Below, in pieces: positions 30,468-39,407 of a stretch of DNA of 39,770 nucleotides; position 1 is the stretch's first letter; each line of letters starts with the position of its first letter. The stretch lies in NCBI GenBank assembly GCA_035318985.1, contig DATHDP010000093.1:1-39770 (forward strand), in the 5' to 3' direction. A program made the translations under genes and the position numbers. The notes beneath the pieces are model-generated. The model made no database searches. It was not told the DNA's origin and saw only the letters and a program-made list of their open reading frames with translations. The stretch comes from VBAS01 sp035318985. GTDB taxonomy: Bacteria > Bacteroidota > Bacteroidia > Chitinophagales > Chitinophagaceae.

Positions 30468-31724
30468 CTACTGTAATTTTCGCAATGCCTCACCCAATCT
30501 GCTAATCATTTCATTGATCTCTTCTTTTTTGCAAGTACCAACGCTGAGTCGGTACCAGGGATTGCTTCGACTGCTGCCAAATGCATAAAAGGGAACGATT
30601 GCCAAACCAGCTTCGTTTAGAACATAAGCAGTTACATCGCCTTGTGTTTCTAATATTTTTCCTTCTGCTGTTTTTTTACCGGCAGCGTCTATTTTTATAG
30701 TTAAATAAATTGCGGCTTCAGGGGTGATACAATCAACAGGCAACCCTTCTTTTTTTAACTTCATGAAGCCTGCATGAATGTCCCGCAATCTTTCTTCTAT
30801 TCCATTTTTGAATTGAAGCAGGTAATTTTCAATTTCTTTTTTCTTACCTAAAAAAATTGCAGTTGCTTTTTGTTCTGCCATCGGCGCCCATGCACCCACG
30901 TGGCCAAGAATTGATTTCATTTTATTAATAACTGATGCTGGTCCCATGCTCCATCCTACTCTCACACCAGTTGCTGCAAATACTTTACTGATCGCATCAA
31001 TGAAGATGGTATAGTTACGCATCTCCGGTCTTAATGAAACGGGATTATAATGTTTGATATCGCCGTAAGTCAAATGCCAGTACATCTGATCATACATGAT
31101 AAACACTTTCTTTTCTTTTTCGCTTCTTCTTGCATTTTCTTCAAGCACCAGGTCACAGATAGCTTCTAATTCTTTTTTTGAAAATGTGGTACCGGTTGGA
31201 TTTTGCGGAGAGCACAATGAAATAAGTGTTGCTTCTTTTATATGCGGACGAATATCATCAGCCGTTGGCATAAAATTATTTTCTGCTGTTGCTTCAATCA
31301 CTACATGTTCACCTTCTACAAAATGAGTGTAGTGATTATTGTTCCATGATGGCACTGCATAAATTACTTTATCACCTTTATCACAAATAGCACGATAAGT
31401 AGCATAAATAAGTGGACGACCACCAGATGAAACAAGTATCTCGCCTAATGAATAATCAAGCTTTTCCCATTCTTTCATAAAAGAAACAATGGCTTCACGA
31501 AGATCAAGATTACCTTCTGCTGCAGGATAATTAGTGAAATGATTCCGGTAAGCAGTTACAATCTCATCTTCCAGTTCTTTAGGGATGGGAAAAATGGAAG
31601 GATCAAAATCACCTACGGTAAAATTGTAGATCTTTTCACCTTGTCTCATCTTTTCACGGATCTCACCACCCAATTTTACAATTTCTGAACCTATCAATGT
31701 CTCTGATAAATGTGACAACTTCAT
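30468..31724 (-). CDS. PLP-dependent aminotransferase, class I/II
   Basis: Predicted 418 residues of the aspartate-aminotransferase fold. Key sites: SSGGRPLIYATY (cofactor phosphate region), SLCSPQNPTGT (Asn175), IMYDQMYWHL (Asp212, Tyr215), DAISKVFAATGVRVGW with the PLP lysine Lys247 and Arg255, and the substrate-carboxylate Arg in NPWYRLSVG. The amino donor cannot be told. The start is the ATG at 31724 (MKLSHLSETL); an in-frame start 108 bases upstream would cross the TAnnTTTG box at 31741-31748 and reads as unrelated residues. Confidence 0.92.
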   Translation of the reverse strand: MKLSHLSETLIGSEIVKLGGEIREKMRQGEKIYNFTVGDFDPSIFPIPKELEDEIVTAYRNHFTNYPAAEGNLDLREAIVSFMKEWEKLDYSLGEILVSSGGRPLIYATYRAICDKGDKVIYAVPSWNNNHYTHFVEGEHVVIEATAENNFMPTADDIRPHIKEATLISLCSPQNPTGTTFSKKELEAICDLVLEENARRSEKEKKVFIMYDQMYWHLTYGDIKHYNPVSLRPEMRNYTIFIDAISKVFAATGVRVGWSMGPASVINKMKSILGHVGAWAPMAEQKATAIFLGKKKEIENYLLQFKNGIEERLRDIHAGFMKLKKEGLPVDCITPEAAIYLTIKIDAAGKKTAEGKILETQGDVTAYVLNEAGLAIVPFYAFGSSRSNPWYRLSVGTCKKEEINEMISRLGEALRKLQ

Positions 31725-31740
31725 GCCCTTTATTTTGCTG

Positions 31741-31748
31741 CAAATGTA
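31741..31748 (-). promoter_or_regulatory. -7 box for the aminotransferase
   Basis: The minus strand reads TACATTTG, an exact TAnnTTTG match, 17 bases before the ATG at 31724. This supports the shorter start. Confidence 0.55.
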
Positions 31749-31836
31749 AAAGGAATGATGGAGAAAACCAGAACGATTGTTAGCAATGGAAAAGGGTGCT
31801 ATATACCTGTTAGACCAAAGGCAAAATTCCAAACAA

Positions 31837-32073
31837 TCAACGAAATTGGAAAGCTAATTGAAAAAAAAAACCCAATCCGATTAAAGAAATTCCAAGAATA
31901 CCTAACTGTATTGTTTGCTTATTCTTTCTACGTATTTCAGAGATCTCTTCATCACTATATTCAGCTATTAAAGATGGGCCCCGCTCATCAATTATTTTTG
32001 TCGGAAAACCAAACAGGATTATCAATAATGTTCCTGCTATATTTAGAATCAAACCAATTGCATTTAAAGACAT
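31837..32073 (-). CDS. Small two-segment membrane protein
   Basis: Predicted 78 residues. Two hydrophobic segments (LNAIGLILNIAGTLLIILFG and LGILGISLIGLGFFFQLAF) flank an acidic/basic loop (YSDEEISEIRRKNKQ). No family is recognised. The ATG at 32073 begins directly at the first membrane segment; a start 39 bases earlier would add an unlikely polar leader. It is a single gene between the aminotransferase and a terminator. Confidence 0.62.
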   Translation of the reverse strand: MSLNAIGLILNIAGTLLIILFGFPTKIIDERGPSLIAEYSDEEISEIRRKNKQTIQLGILGISLIGLGFFFQLAFQFR

Positions 32074-32130
32074 GCAGAAAGTTAGTGAAATTTTATGCTT
32101 GTCCCAACTCATATATAGTTGCCTGGAAAA

Positions 32131-32159
32131 GGGTTGAAAGCTCTATGAACTTTCAACCC
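32131..32159 (-). terminator. Terminator of the BNR/VPS10-type gene
   Basis: GGGTTGAAAG (32131-32140) and CTTTCAACCC (32150-32159) form a perfect 10-bp stem with a 9-base loop. On the minus strand it is followed by TTTTCC. It lies 23 bases after the stop at 32182. Confidence 0.7.
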
Positions 32160-32181
32160 TCGACTTTTATTTTTTCAATTA

Positions 32182-35100
32182 TTATTGGATCGGCTTATAA
32201 TCCTTGAACAAGTTCACTTTTGTTCCTTCTACAAGACTGCGGTAATCTTTCCATTTGCCATCAAAGAATGTATTGATCCTTTGTACCACATCGGCAGTAG
32301 CGGTTTCTGCATTGGCCACCATTGTTTCTTCCTGCTGCCCGGGAACTACCATCTTACTTCCTATTGATTGCTGGGCTGCCTGCATCTGGGTCATTACCGT
32401 TACTTCAAATGGACTTCTTGATAAACCCTGCCTGTCAGATGTTTTGCCACTAATGCTTTCACGGATAGATTTTATCTCCTCCTGCATTTTGGTTGTTGTC
32501 TTTCTTAATGAATCGGCTTCTTTTCCTTCTACACCTTTTAATTGAGCCTGCATTTTTGTACAAACTTCTTCTGCTTCCGTTAATCGATCCATGCCTTCAG
32601 TTAATTTATCTGCAGATTTTCTTAAACGATCATAAATTTTTCGTTGAGCGATCTTTATATCGTTTCGATTACCCAATCTTGGATCATCTTTTACAGTAAC
32701 ATAAGTCGAATCGTATGCTCTTGCATAAGTAACTATCACTTTATAGGTGCCAGGCAAAACCTGGAAACCCCCCGGCTCTGGTGAACCCGGTATTGGTTTT
32801 GGTGAGCCTGGTTGACGGAAACCTTTTTCTTCCATTCCCCAATACTGACGATTAAAACCACTGTCGACATTCCAGCGAATTGTTCTTATCAATTCATTCT
32901 TCTCATTAAAAATTCTAACCATTGCACTATCACCTCTTCTTACACTACCCTGTCCCTGTCCTCCCTGACCACCGCCAAAGCCTCCGCCACCACCACGGCC
33001 GCCTCCTCCACCTCCACCGCCTTGTTGTTGCGGAGCTGGCATTTGTTGTTGATTATCTCCCGATGGTGCTGTTTGTCCCGCTGGTCTTTGTGGTCTGTTT
33101 ATATAAAATGAAATTTCTGCACCACGTCTCCTGTTATCTGCATCCCATAAACCATCTACACTCCATTCATAACCGGTAGCAGCACGATACTGTGCCTGGT
33201 ATGCTTCAGGTGCATTGAACACTGTTATCGGATTTGTCATTGCCATTCCTTTATTCGATGCTGCTTTTCTTAACGGACGGATATCATCGAGTATCCAAAG
33301 TGATCTGCCGAAAGTTGCGATGGCAAGATCAGCTTCTCTTTCCTGTATTGCCAGGTCATAAGTTGAAACTGAAGGATAACCATTTTTCCATTGCTGATAA
33401 GTATCGCCATTATCTAAGCTTATCCATAATCCATGTTCTGTTCCAACAAAAATTAAATTAGGTTCAACAGGATCTTGTATCATACACAATGCATAACCCT
33501 TTACTTTGTTTTCATCTACGATCCTTGTCCATGTTTTTCCATAATCAGTTGTACGGAAAATATATGGTTTGAAATCACCACGACGATAATCATTGGCCAC
33601 AACAAATGCTTCACCTGCATTGTGACGTGATGCAGTTATCTGTGGTATCCAGCAACTCATTGGCATTCCTGGAATTTTTCCGCGAAAACTCGTCCATGTT
33701 TTTCCACCATCTCTTGTCAACTGCACATTCCCATCGTCAGTGCCTGCCCAAATTGTTCCCTGTTCTTTTGCTGAAGGAGAGAGTGTAATAATAGTACAAT
33801 GTGTTTCAGCACCGGTTACATCCAATGTAATTCCACCTGTATTTTGAAATGCTTTGATCTTTACAGAATCATTTGTTGTAAGATCCGGCGATATCACTTG
33901 CCAGCTCACCCCTTTATCTGTGCTCTTATGAACGAACTGGCTGCCGAGATAAATTGTTTTTTTATCGAATGGATCCTGTGCCATCGCCGTGTTCCAGTTC
34001 CAGCGCAACATTTGTTTTGGATCCAATGTTGGCGGTTTTACAAACCAACTTTCACCTGTTTTCCAATTTCGACGACCAACATTTCCTCCCTGGCTTTCAC
34101 TAAAAACCCAGCTTGCATCTTCAGCATCTGGCATCACGTCAAAACCATCGCCACCTCCGACATTGTTCCAATAATAATTTTTTATACCCGCATTGATCCA
34201 TGTATATGCTGGGCCATGCCAGCTTCCATTATCCTGCATACCACCCATTACATTATAAGGCATTTCATTGTCAACATTGATATGATAAAACTGCCCAACA
34301 GGAAGTTTATCATCAAATACCCAGTTCTTACCGCGGTCATGTGTGATACCAATGCCACCATCATTCCCTTCGATCATAAAATTTCCGTTTTTCGGATGTA
34401 TCCACCATGCATGGTGATCAGGATGAATACCTGAATATGGGATCAGAGTAGAGAAGGTTTTACCACCATCTTCACTTACCTCTACCTGGTCATGAATATT
34501 GTATAAACGATTTTCATTTTGCGGATCAACACGAATATCCTGGAAATAAAAAGGCCGGTTGGTTACCCATCTTGCATCATTTGTTACCAATTCCCATTTG
34601 GTACCACCATCATCGCTTTTGTATAAACCATTTTTTGTTGCTTCCACCATTGCATACACACGACGAGGATCATTGGTTGCATACGCCAAACCAACTCTTC
34701 CATAAGTTCCATCAGGTAAGCCATCATCCTTACCAAGTTTCTTCCATGTCTTGCCTCCATCGATTGTTAAATACAATCCACTGCCCGGTCCACCACTTTT
34801 AAAATCCCATGGTGTACGACGATGCTGCCACATATTTGCTAATAAACGATTGGGATTTGATGGATCCATTACAAGATCAGCACAACCTGAAGTATCGTTG
34901 GTATATAAAATTTTTGCCCATGTTTCGCCGCCATCAGTTGTTTTAAAAACTCCTCTTTCAGGATGAATGCCGTAAGGGTTTCCAATAGCAGCGGCATACA
35001 CAGTATTTGGATTAACAGGATCAACAATAATGCGATGGATGTTTCTTGTATTCTCCAATCCCATTCTTTTCCATGTTTTACCTGCATCCAATGTTTTAAA

Positions 35101-35463
35101 AATTCCTTCACCGATATTCAATGAATTTCTTGGATTGCCCTCACCTGTTCCAACCCAAACAATGTTTGGATTTGATTGCTGAACAGCAACTGAACCGATA
35201 TTTTGTGTTGACTGATCATCAAACACCGGCGTCCATGAATTGCCGCTGTTCTCTGTTTTCCATACACCGCCGGAAGCAGCGCCGAGATAAATGATATTTG
35301 GATTCTCTAACACAACATCAATTGTTGTGATACGGCCACTCATACCAGCCGGGCCGATATTGCGTGGTTTCCAGTTTTTAAATTGTTCAAGACTTAGTTT
35401 TTGTGCTGTAGTAAATAAACAGATCAAAGTGCCGAAAGCACCAAGCAGAATAGTTTTTCTCAT
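32182..35463 (-). CDS. Large exported BNR/VPS10-type beta-propeller protein
   Basis: 1093 residues with a signal peptide (MRKTILLGAFGTLICLFTTA). Residues about 35-740 carry many Asp-box (BNR) repeats of the sialidase/sortilin type, for example GGVWKTENSGNSW, GIFKTLDAGKTWKRM, GVFKTTDGGETW, GLYLTIDGGKTW, GLYKSDDGGTKWEL and YIFRTTDYGKTW, which fold into one or two propellers. About 800-860 is a Pro/Gln then poly-Gly linker; beyond it come a short sheet domain (SFN...RQYWGMEEKGFRQPG) and a coiled coil (ADKLTEGMDRLTEAEEV). Bacteroidota proteins like this are often named glycosyl hydrolase, but no sialidase Arg triad is evident and enzymatic activity is doubtful. Confidence 0.85.
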   Translation of the reverse strand: MRKTILLGAFGTLICLFTTAQKLSLEQFKNWKPRNIGPAGMSGRITTIDVVLENPNIIYLGAASGGVWKTENSGNSWTPVFDDQSTQNIGSVAVQQSNPNIVWVGTGEGNPRNSLNIGEGIFKTLDAGKTWKRMGLENTRNIHRIIVDPVNPNTVYAAAIGNPYGIHPERGVFKTTDGGETWAKILYTNDTSGCADLVMDPSNPNRLLANMWQHRRTPWDFKSGGPGSGLYLTIDGGKTWKKLGKDDGLPDGTYGRVGLAYATNDPRRVYAMVEATKNGLYKSDDGGTKWELVTNDARWVTNRPFYFQDIRVDPQNENRLYNIHDQVEVSEDGGKTFSTLIPYSGIHPDHHAWWIHPKNGNFMIEGNDGGIGITHDRGKNWVFDDKLPVGQFYHINVDNEMPYNVMGGMQDNGSWHGPAYTWINAGIKNYYWNNVGGGDGFDVMPDAEDASWVFSESQGGNVGRRNWKTGESWFVKPPTLDPKQMLRWNWNTAMAQDPFDKKTIYLGSQFVHKSTDKGVSWQVISPDLTTNDSVKIKAFQNTGGITLDVTGAETHCTIITLSPSAKEQGTIWAGTDDGNVQLTRDGGKTWTSFRGKIPGMPMSCWIPQITASRHNAGEAFVVANDYRRGDFKPYIFRTTDYGKTWTRIVDENKVKGYALCMIQDPVEPNLIFVGTEHGLWISLDNGDTYQQWKNGYPSVSTYDLAIQEREADLAIATFGRSLWILDDIRPLRKAASNKGMAMTNPITVFNAPEAYQAQYRAATGYEWSVDGLWDADNRRRGAEISFYINRPQRPAGQTAPSGDNQQQMPAPQQQGGGGGGGGRGGGGGFGGGQGGQGQGSVRRGDSAMVRIFNEKNELIRTIRWNVDSGFNRQYWGMEEKGFRQPGSPKPIPGSPEPGGFQVLPGTYKVIVTYARAYDSTYVTVKDDPRLGNRNDIKIAQRKIYDRLRKSADKLTEGMDRLTEAEEVCTKMQAQLKGVEGKEADSLRKTTTKMQEEIKSIRESISGKTSDRQGLSRSPFEVTVMTQMQAAQQSIGSKMVVPGQQEETMVANAETATADVVQRINTFFDGKWKDYRSLVEGTKVNLFKDYKPIQ

Positions 35464-35535
35464 TGCATGTGATGTTTAAAAAAAATAAACTTACTTAAAA
35501 AGAAGCATTGCAGAAAAAAAATGGTTGGAACGGTG

Positions 35536-35662
35536 GGCTAAGAGATTAAAAGAGAAAAGGAGACAAGAGTTTTAAATAGATTTTTATGTTATACCATAAA
35601 ATGAAAAAGAGACGAGTATTATTCTCGTCTCTTTCCTCTTTCTCTCTTTTAATCTCTTAGCC
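35536..35662. repeat. 20-bp perfect inverted repeat enclosing a terminator
   Basis: Bases 35536-35555 are the exact reverse complement of 35643-35662. The last base of the right arm is the first base of the M16 stop codon. A separate perfect hairpin (35606-35634) lies inside. Confidence 0.65.
35606..35634 (-). terminator. Hairpin after the M16 peptidase gene
   Basis: AAAGAGACGAG (35606-35616) and CTCGTCTCTTT (35624-35634) form a perfect 11-bp stem with a 7-base loop. On the minus strand the stem ends in TTTTTCAT. It lies 28 bases after the M16 stop. Confidence 0.7.
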
Positions 35663-38511
35663 TAAAATGGCTTCACCGTCTTCACTCCTTGTGGAACGCT
35701 TGAACTCTCAGGATAAAGAACAGCCTTCACCATATTATTTAATGTCAAAAATTTCTTTGCTGCTTTTTGTAAGTCCTCAACAGTGATAGCATTCACCTTT
35801 TGTTCATAATCCAATACATTTTCCGGATTTGTCTGGTCAATAAATGCATTTGACAATACGCCAAGCCAATAATCATTGCTTTGAAGATTTACATGATATT
35901 GTTTTTTCCACGTCTCTTTTACTTTGTCAAGATCTTTTTGCTCTACACCTTTTTCCTGTACATTTTTTATAATGTCAAGCAATGCCTTTGTTAGTTTTTC
36001 AACATTCTCTGGTCCGCATGGTAAACTTGCGGTGATAGCATAATGAACATAAGGCCTTTTATAAACAGTACCGCCAATGCCTCCACCATAGATACCACTC
36101 ATTTCTTCACGAAGCTTTTCAATGATCTTAATATTTAGTACTTCTAGCAATGCAGCGAGATCCATTTTCTCTTCACGGTTATATTCTGTTTCACCTTCAA
36201 ACATCAGAGTGATCATTGCCTGTGATTCTTTTCCTTTTTTCAGATTTGCTTCTGTTGCTCCTTTGATCATCCTGATACCATTGTCTTTGAATTTATTTTC
36301 TTTTGGTGCAGAAGGCAAGGATCCAAGATATTTTTCCAAAAGAGGTTTTACTTTTTCAACATCGATATTGCCAACAAAACTGTAATGCATGCCATTCGCA
36401 TTGCCAAATATTTCTTTGTAGATAGCAAATGACTTATCAAGATTTAAATTATCAAAATCTTCGGGAGTTGGAAGTTCATTTGCCCATGGATTATTGTTGT
36501 AAACAATTTTACCAAGAGTATCCTGGAACCATGTTTGCGGGTCTTGCTTTGCAAACTGAAGGCCTGCTTTATTTTTTGTAACAAATGATTTGAATAAACC
36601 TTCATCTTTTCTTGGCTGTGTATAATACAAATACATCAGTTGCAGAAAAGTCTCAAAATCCTTTACACTGCTGCGGCCTTCAATACCTTCTTCATGATTG
36701 TTGATATAAGGTGTAACGGAAACTGTTTTGCCAGCCATGAATTTTCTCAGATCAGTTGGCGACATATCCTTTACTCCCATTTGCCCTACAAGCACTGAAG
36801 CATATTGGGCATTATCTTTATCAGCAATACCATATTTGTGAAATCCACCCCAACGCCAGGCATCCATTTGTATTTCGTCGTTCTTTAGTGTTGTCGGCTT
36901 TATGGTTATCGTAACGCCATTGCTTAAAGTAAGGTCAGTTGTGCCCAGCTTTTCATTTTTTGTTTCAGCCGTAATTTTTCCGGGCATTGGTTCCTTATCA
37001 AGCAATGCAGATGCAACTGCTTTTTCTTCATAAGCTTTTAAAGGTTTATTATTTGCCGCGACAAGAGCCTTTAATAGGTCGGCATTGTTTGGCAACTTAT
37101 CTTTTTGTTTTGTGGGGGCTTCTACCAATGTAAATGCATTTGAAGTAGAAGGCATTTGTTTTGCGATCGCATTTATTTCCTGCAAACTGATAGTTGGTAA
37201 AACCTGTTGTAAAAATTTATAGCGATGTTCAACACCGGGAATAGGGTTGCCCTGTAAAAAATTATTTACATACTGCTGAACGATGGCTCCGGACTCTGAT
37301 TTATCTTTTTCTCTAAAAGATTTTTCTGCTGCGTTCATCAAGCTTGCTTTTGCACGATCGAGTTCTGTTTGCAAAAACCCAAATTGTCTTGCACGATTAG
37401 TTTCACCAATTAATGCATCAATAGCATCCTGCATCGGCGCTTCGCCAAGCACCGCAAAAGATGTAAAAGAATTATAACCCCGAAGAAAAGGTTGAAAACC
37501 TGTATTGGCAAAAACAAACGGCGGGTTTGCTTTTTGTGTTAATTCAGATAATCGCTGGTTGATCAAAGAACTTACTAAGCCTTCCACGGTGCTTTCACGA
37601 TAGTCGCTCCATGTTTTTAATTTTTTTGCCGGCTTTACAAAATTGAAGACCTCCAGGAAAGTATTGGTGGCTTCATCATCAGTCACCACCATTGCATCAG
37701 GTGCAGTTCTTTGTTTTATTGGAATAATGGCAGGTCTTGCAGTTGCATTAGCAGGATTTGTGAATTTAGAAAAATGAGCTACGATCTTTTTCTCCGCCTC
37801 TGCCGGATCTATATCACCGACAACTATTACTGCTATAAGATTTGGTCGGTACCATGTTTTATAAAAATTCTTAAGTGTTTCAGGCTTGAACGTTTTTAAT
37901 ACTTCATCTTTACCAATTGGCAGACGTTCTCCATATTTCGAACCATTGAATAATCGTGGGAAATACTGGCGGCTCATTCTTTCAGAAGAACCTTTGCTTA
38001 ATCTTGATTCTTCCAGTACAACACCCCGTTCTTTTTCAATTTCATTTTTATCAAACAAATTATTGAAGGCCCAATCTTCCAAAACAGTGAACCCTTTCTC
38101 AACAACAGCTTCATCATCGGTTGGGATCGGTAAAATATAAACTGTTTCATCAAAACTTGTATAAGCATTCAGATCAGCGCCGAACTCCACTCCTGTTTTT
38201 TGTAAATAATCAACCAGCTCATTCTTTGGAAAATTTTTGGAACCATTAAAACCCATATGCTCCATAAAATGTGCTAACCCACGCTGGTCATTATTTTCCA
38301 GAACCGACCCTGCATTTACAGCAAGCCGTAACTCAAGTTTCTTTTCAGGCTTTACGTTTTTACGGATATAATAAGTAAGACCATTCGACAGTTTCCCAAC
38401 CTTCACATTCTTGTCTACGGGTAACGGATCTTTCAAATTATATTGGCCAAAAGAAATAACATAGAAAAAAGTAAATACAAGAAAGAATAGTGGTTTAAGC
38501 TTTTGTTTCAT
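35662..38511 (-). CDS. M16-family zinc metallopeptidase
   Basis: 949 residues with a signal peptide (MKQKLKPLFFLVFTFFYVIS), so periplasmic. The first M16 domain has the inverted zinc motif HFMEH (His81, Glu84, His85), with AVNAGSVLENNDQRGLAHF before it and KERGVVLEESRL later. M16 C-terminal domains follow (LIAVIVVGDIDPAEAEKKI), and the protein repeats this arrangement in its second half (YSFVGNIDVEKVKPLLEKY) without a second HxxEH, as in pitrilysin-type enzymes. It degrades or processes peptides; the natural substrate is unknown. A near-match promoter box (TATATTTA) lies about 20 bases upstream. Confidence 0.93.
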   Translation of the reverse strand: MKQKLKPLFFLVFTFFYVISFGQYNLKDPLPVDKNVKVGKLSNGLTYYIRKNVKPEKKLELRLAVNAGSVLENNDQRGLAHFMEHMGFNGSKNFPKNELVDYLQKTGVEFGADLNAYTSFDETVYILPIPTDDEAVVEKGFTVLEDWAFNNLFDKNEIEKERGVVLEESRLSKGSSERMSRQYFPRLFNGSKYGERLPIGKDEVLKTFKPETLKNFYKTWYRPNLIAVIVVGDIDPAEAEKKIVAHFSKFTNPANATARPAIIPIKQRTAPDAMVVTDDEATNTFLEVFNFVKPAKKLKTWSDYRESTVEGLVSSLINQRLSELTQKANPPFVFANTGFQPFLRGYNSFTSFAVLGEAPMQDAIDALIGETNRARQFGFLQTELDRAKASLMNAAEKSFREKDKSESGAIVQQYVNNFLQGNPIPGVEHRYKFLQQVLPTISLQEINAIAKQMPSTSNAFTLVEAPTKQKDKLPNNADLLKALVAANNKPLKAYEEKAVASALLDKEPMPGKITAETKNEKLGTTDLTLSNGVTITIKPTTLKNDEIQMDAWRWGGFHKYGIADKDNAQYASVLVGQMGVKDMSPTDLRKFMAGKTVSVTPYINNHEEGIEGRSSVKDFETFLQLMYLYYTQPRKDEGLFKSFVTKNKAGLQFAKQDPQTWFQDTLGKIVYNNNPWANELPTPEDFDNLNLDKSFAIYKEIFGNANGMHYSFVGNIDVEKVKPLLEKYLGSLPSAPKENKFKDNGIRMIKGATEANLKKGKESQAMITLMFEGETEYNREEKMDLAALLEVLNIKIIEKLREEMSGIYGGGIGGTVYKRPYVHYAITASLPCGPENVEKLTKALLDIIKNVQEKGVEQKDLDKVKETWKKQYHVNLQSNDYWLGVLSNAFIDQTNPENVLDYEQKVNAITVEDLQKAAKKFLTLNNMVKAVLYPESSSVPQGVKTVKPF

Positions 38512-38562
38512 GAGCTGATTTTTAGGGAGGTAAATATACTCAGGGCTGCTCGTTAAGGAAAA

Positions 38563-38588
38563 TAAAAAACTCCCTCAGCGGGAGGGAG
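38563..38588 (-). terminator. Intrinsic terminator after msrB
   Basis: CTCCCTC (38570-38576) and GAGGGAG (38582-38588) form a GC-rich 7-bp stem. On the minus strand it runs into TTTTTTATTTT. It is 48 bases beyond the MsrB stop. Confidence 0.85.
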
Positions 38589-38635
38589 CAATAGTTCAAA
38601 GGGAATATGAGTTGTCCAAAGGACTCCTTCGGAGA

Positions 38636-39214
38636 TTAATTATTTGGCTTTTCTTCTTTCTTCTCATTGTATTTCTTTTCCGCTTCTTTTGCTTTTGCAA
38701 AATCAAGTACTACACCATTGATGCAGTAACGCAGACCGGTTGGTTTTGGTCCGTCATCAAACACATGACCTAAATGTGCTTTGCAACGTCCGCATTCAAC
38801 TTCAGTTCTGCTCATGCCAAGTGTATTATCTTCCAGGTAAATAATACTTTCTTTACTAATCGGTTCATAAAAACTTGGCCAGCCACAACCGCTTTCAAAT
38901 TTTGTATCGCTTCTAAATAATGCATTGCCACAGGCTGCACAGTAATAGGTTCCTTTTTCATCAAACGATTCATATTTGCTGCTCCAGGGTCTTTCGGTTC
39001 CTTTCAGGCGGGCTATTTGATACACATCACCAGGAAGAACTTTCTTCCATTCTTCGTCAGTTATATTCACCTTCGATGTATCGGTATTTGAATAAAGCGG
39101 GTTATTCTTTTTATTAATGGTATCCATTTTTGCAAATTTTGTTTTTGTTGATTGGGAGTAGCTGCATTGCTGGCAGGCAGTGGCAACGATCAATAATATC
39201 AATAGATGTTTCAT
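38636..39214 (-). CDS. msrB: Exported peptide-methionine (R)-S-oxide reductase
   Basis: 192 residues. MsrB reduces the R form of methionine sulfoxide in proteins. The start MKHLLILLIVATAC looks like a lipoprotein signal (Cys14), so it acts outside the cytoplasm. The MsrB domain fills about 50-175: ITDEEWKKVLPGDVYQIARL, the zinc pairs CAAC (Cys92, Cys95) and CGRC (Cys141, Cys144), SGCGWPSF with the possible resolving Cys110, GHVFDDGP and the catalytic Cys164 in LRYCINGVVLDF. The C-terminus is a Lys/Glu-rich tail. A TAnnTTTG box lies 21 bases upstream. Confidence 0.95.
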   Translation of the reverse strand: MKHLLILLIVATACQQCSYSQSTKTKFAKMDTINKKNNPLYSNTDTSKVNITDEEWKKVLPGDVYQIARLKGTERPWSSKYESFDEKGTYYCAACGNALFRSDTKFESGCGWPSFYEPISKESIIYLEDNTLGMSRTEVECGRCKAHLGHVFDDGPKPTGLRYCINGVVLDFAKAKEAEKKYNEKKEEKPNN

Positions 39215-39234
39215 TTTGCTCTGTTCTTATTACA

Positions 39235-39242
39235 CAAATTTA
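39235..39242 (-). promoter_or_regulatory. -7 box for msrB
   Basis: The minus strand reads TAAATTTG, an exact TAnnTTTG match, 21 bases before the ATG at 39214. Confidence 0.5.
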
Positions 39243-39375
39243 CGTTTAAAAAGCTAGGCTGGTTTGTCATTAGCCGGCCAATGGGTAGGGCTTAACATTT
39301 TATTACAAACAGCCGTTCTGTTTGAATGTTTTTAACCAATTCCGTGCCCATCAATGATTTTTGGATAAGGGACAT

Positions 39376-39383
39376 TATATTTG
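39376..39383 (+). promoter_or_regulatory. -7 box for adk
   Basis: TATATTTG, an exact TAnnTTTG match, 25 bases ahead of the adk ATG. No TTTG lies at the ideal distance upstream. Confidence 0.5.
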
Positions 39384-39407
39384 TCGTTCACACAGGTTAG
39401 CAAGTAC

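Noticed and set aside
31755..32207. 150-codon open frame on the plus strand
   Set aside because: It runs antisense to the small membrane protein gene and across the terminator at 32131-32159, and it shows no family signature.
33799..34434. 211-codon plus-strand frame
   Set aside because: It lies wholly antisense to the propeller protein, whose BNR repeats are unmistakable; Cys/His/Ile-rich composition is typical of a shadow frame.
32182..35463. True sialidase
   Set aside because: Asp-box repeats are present, but I cannot find the conserved Arg triad and catalytic residues expected of an active enzyme.
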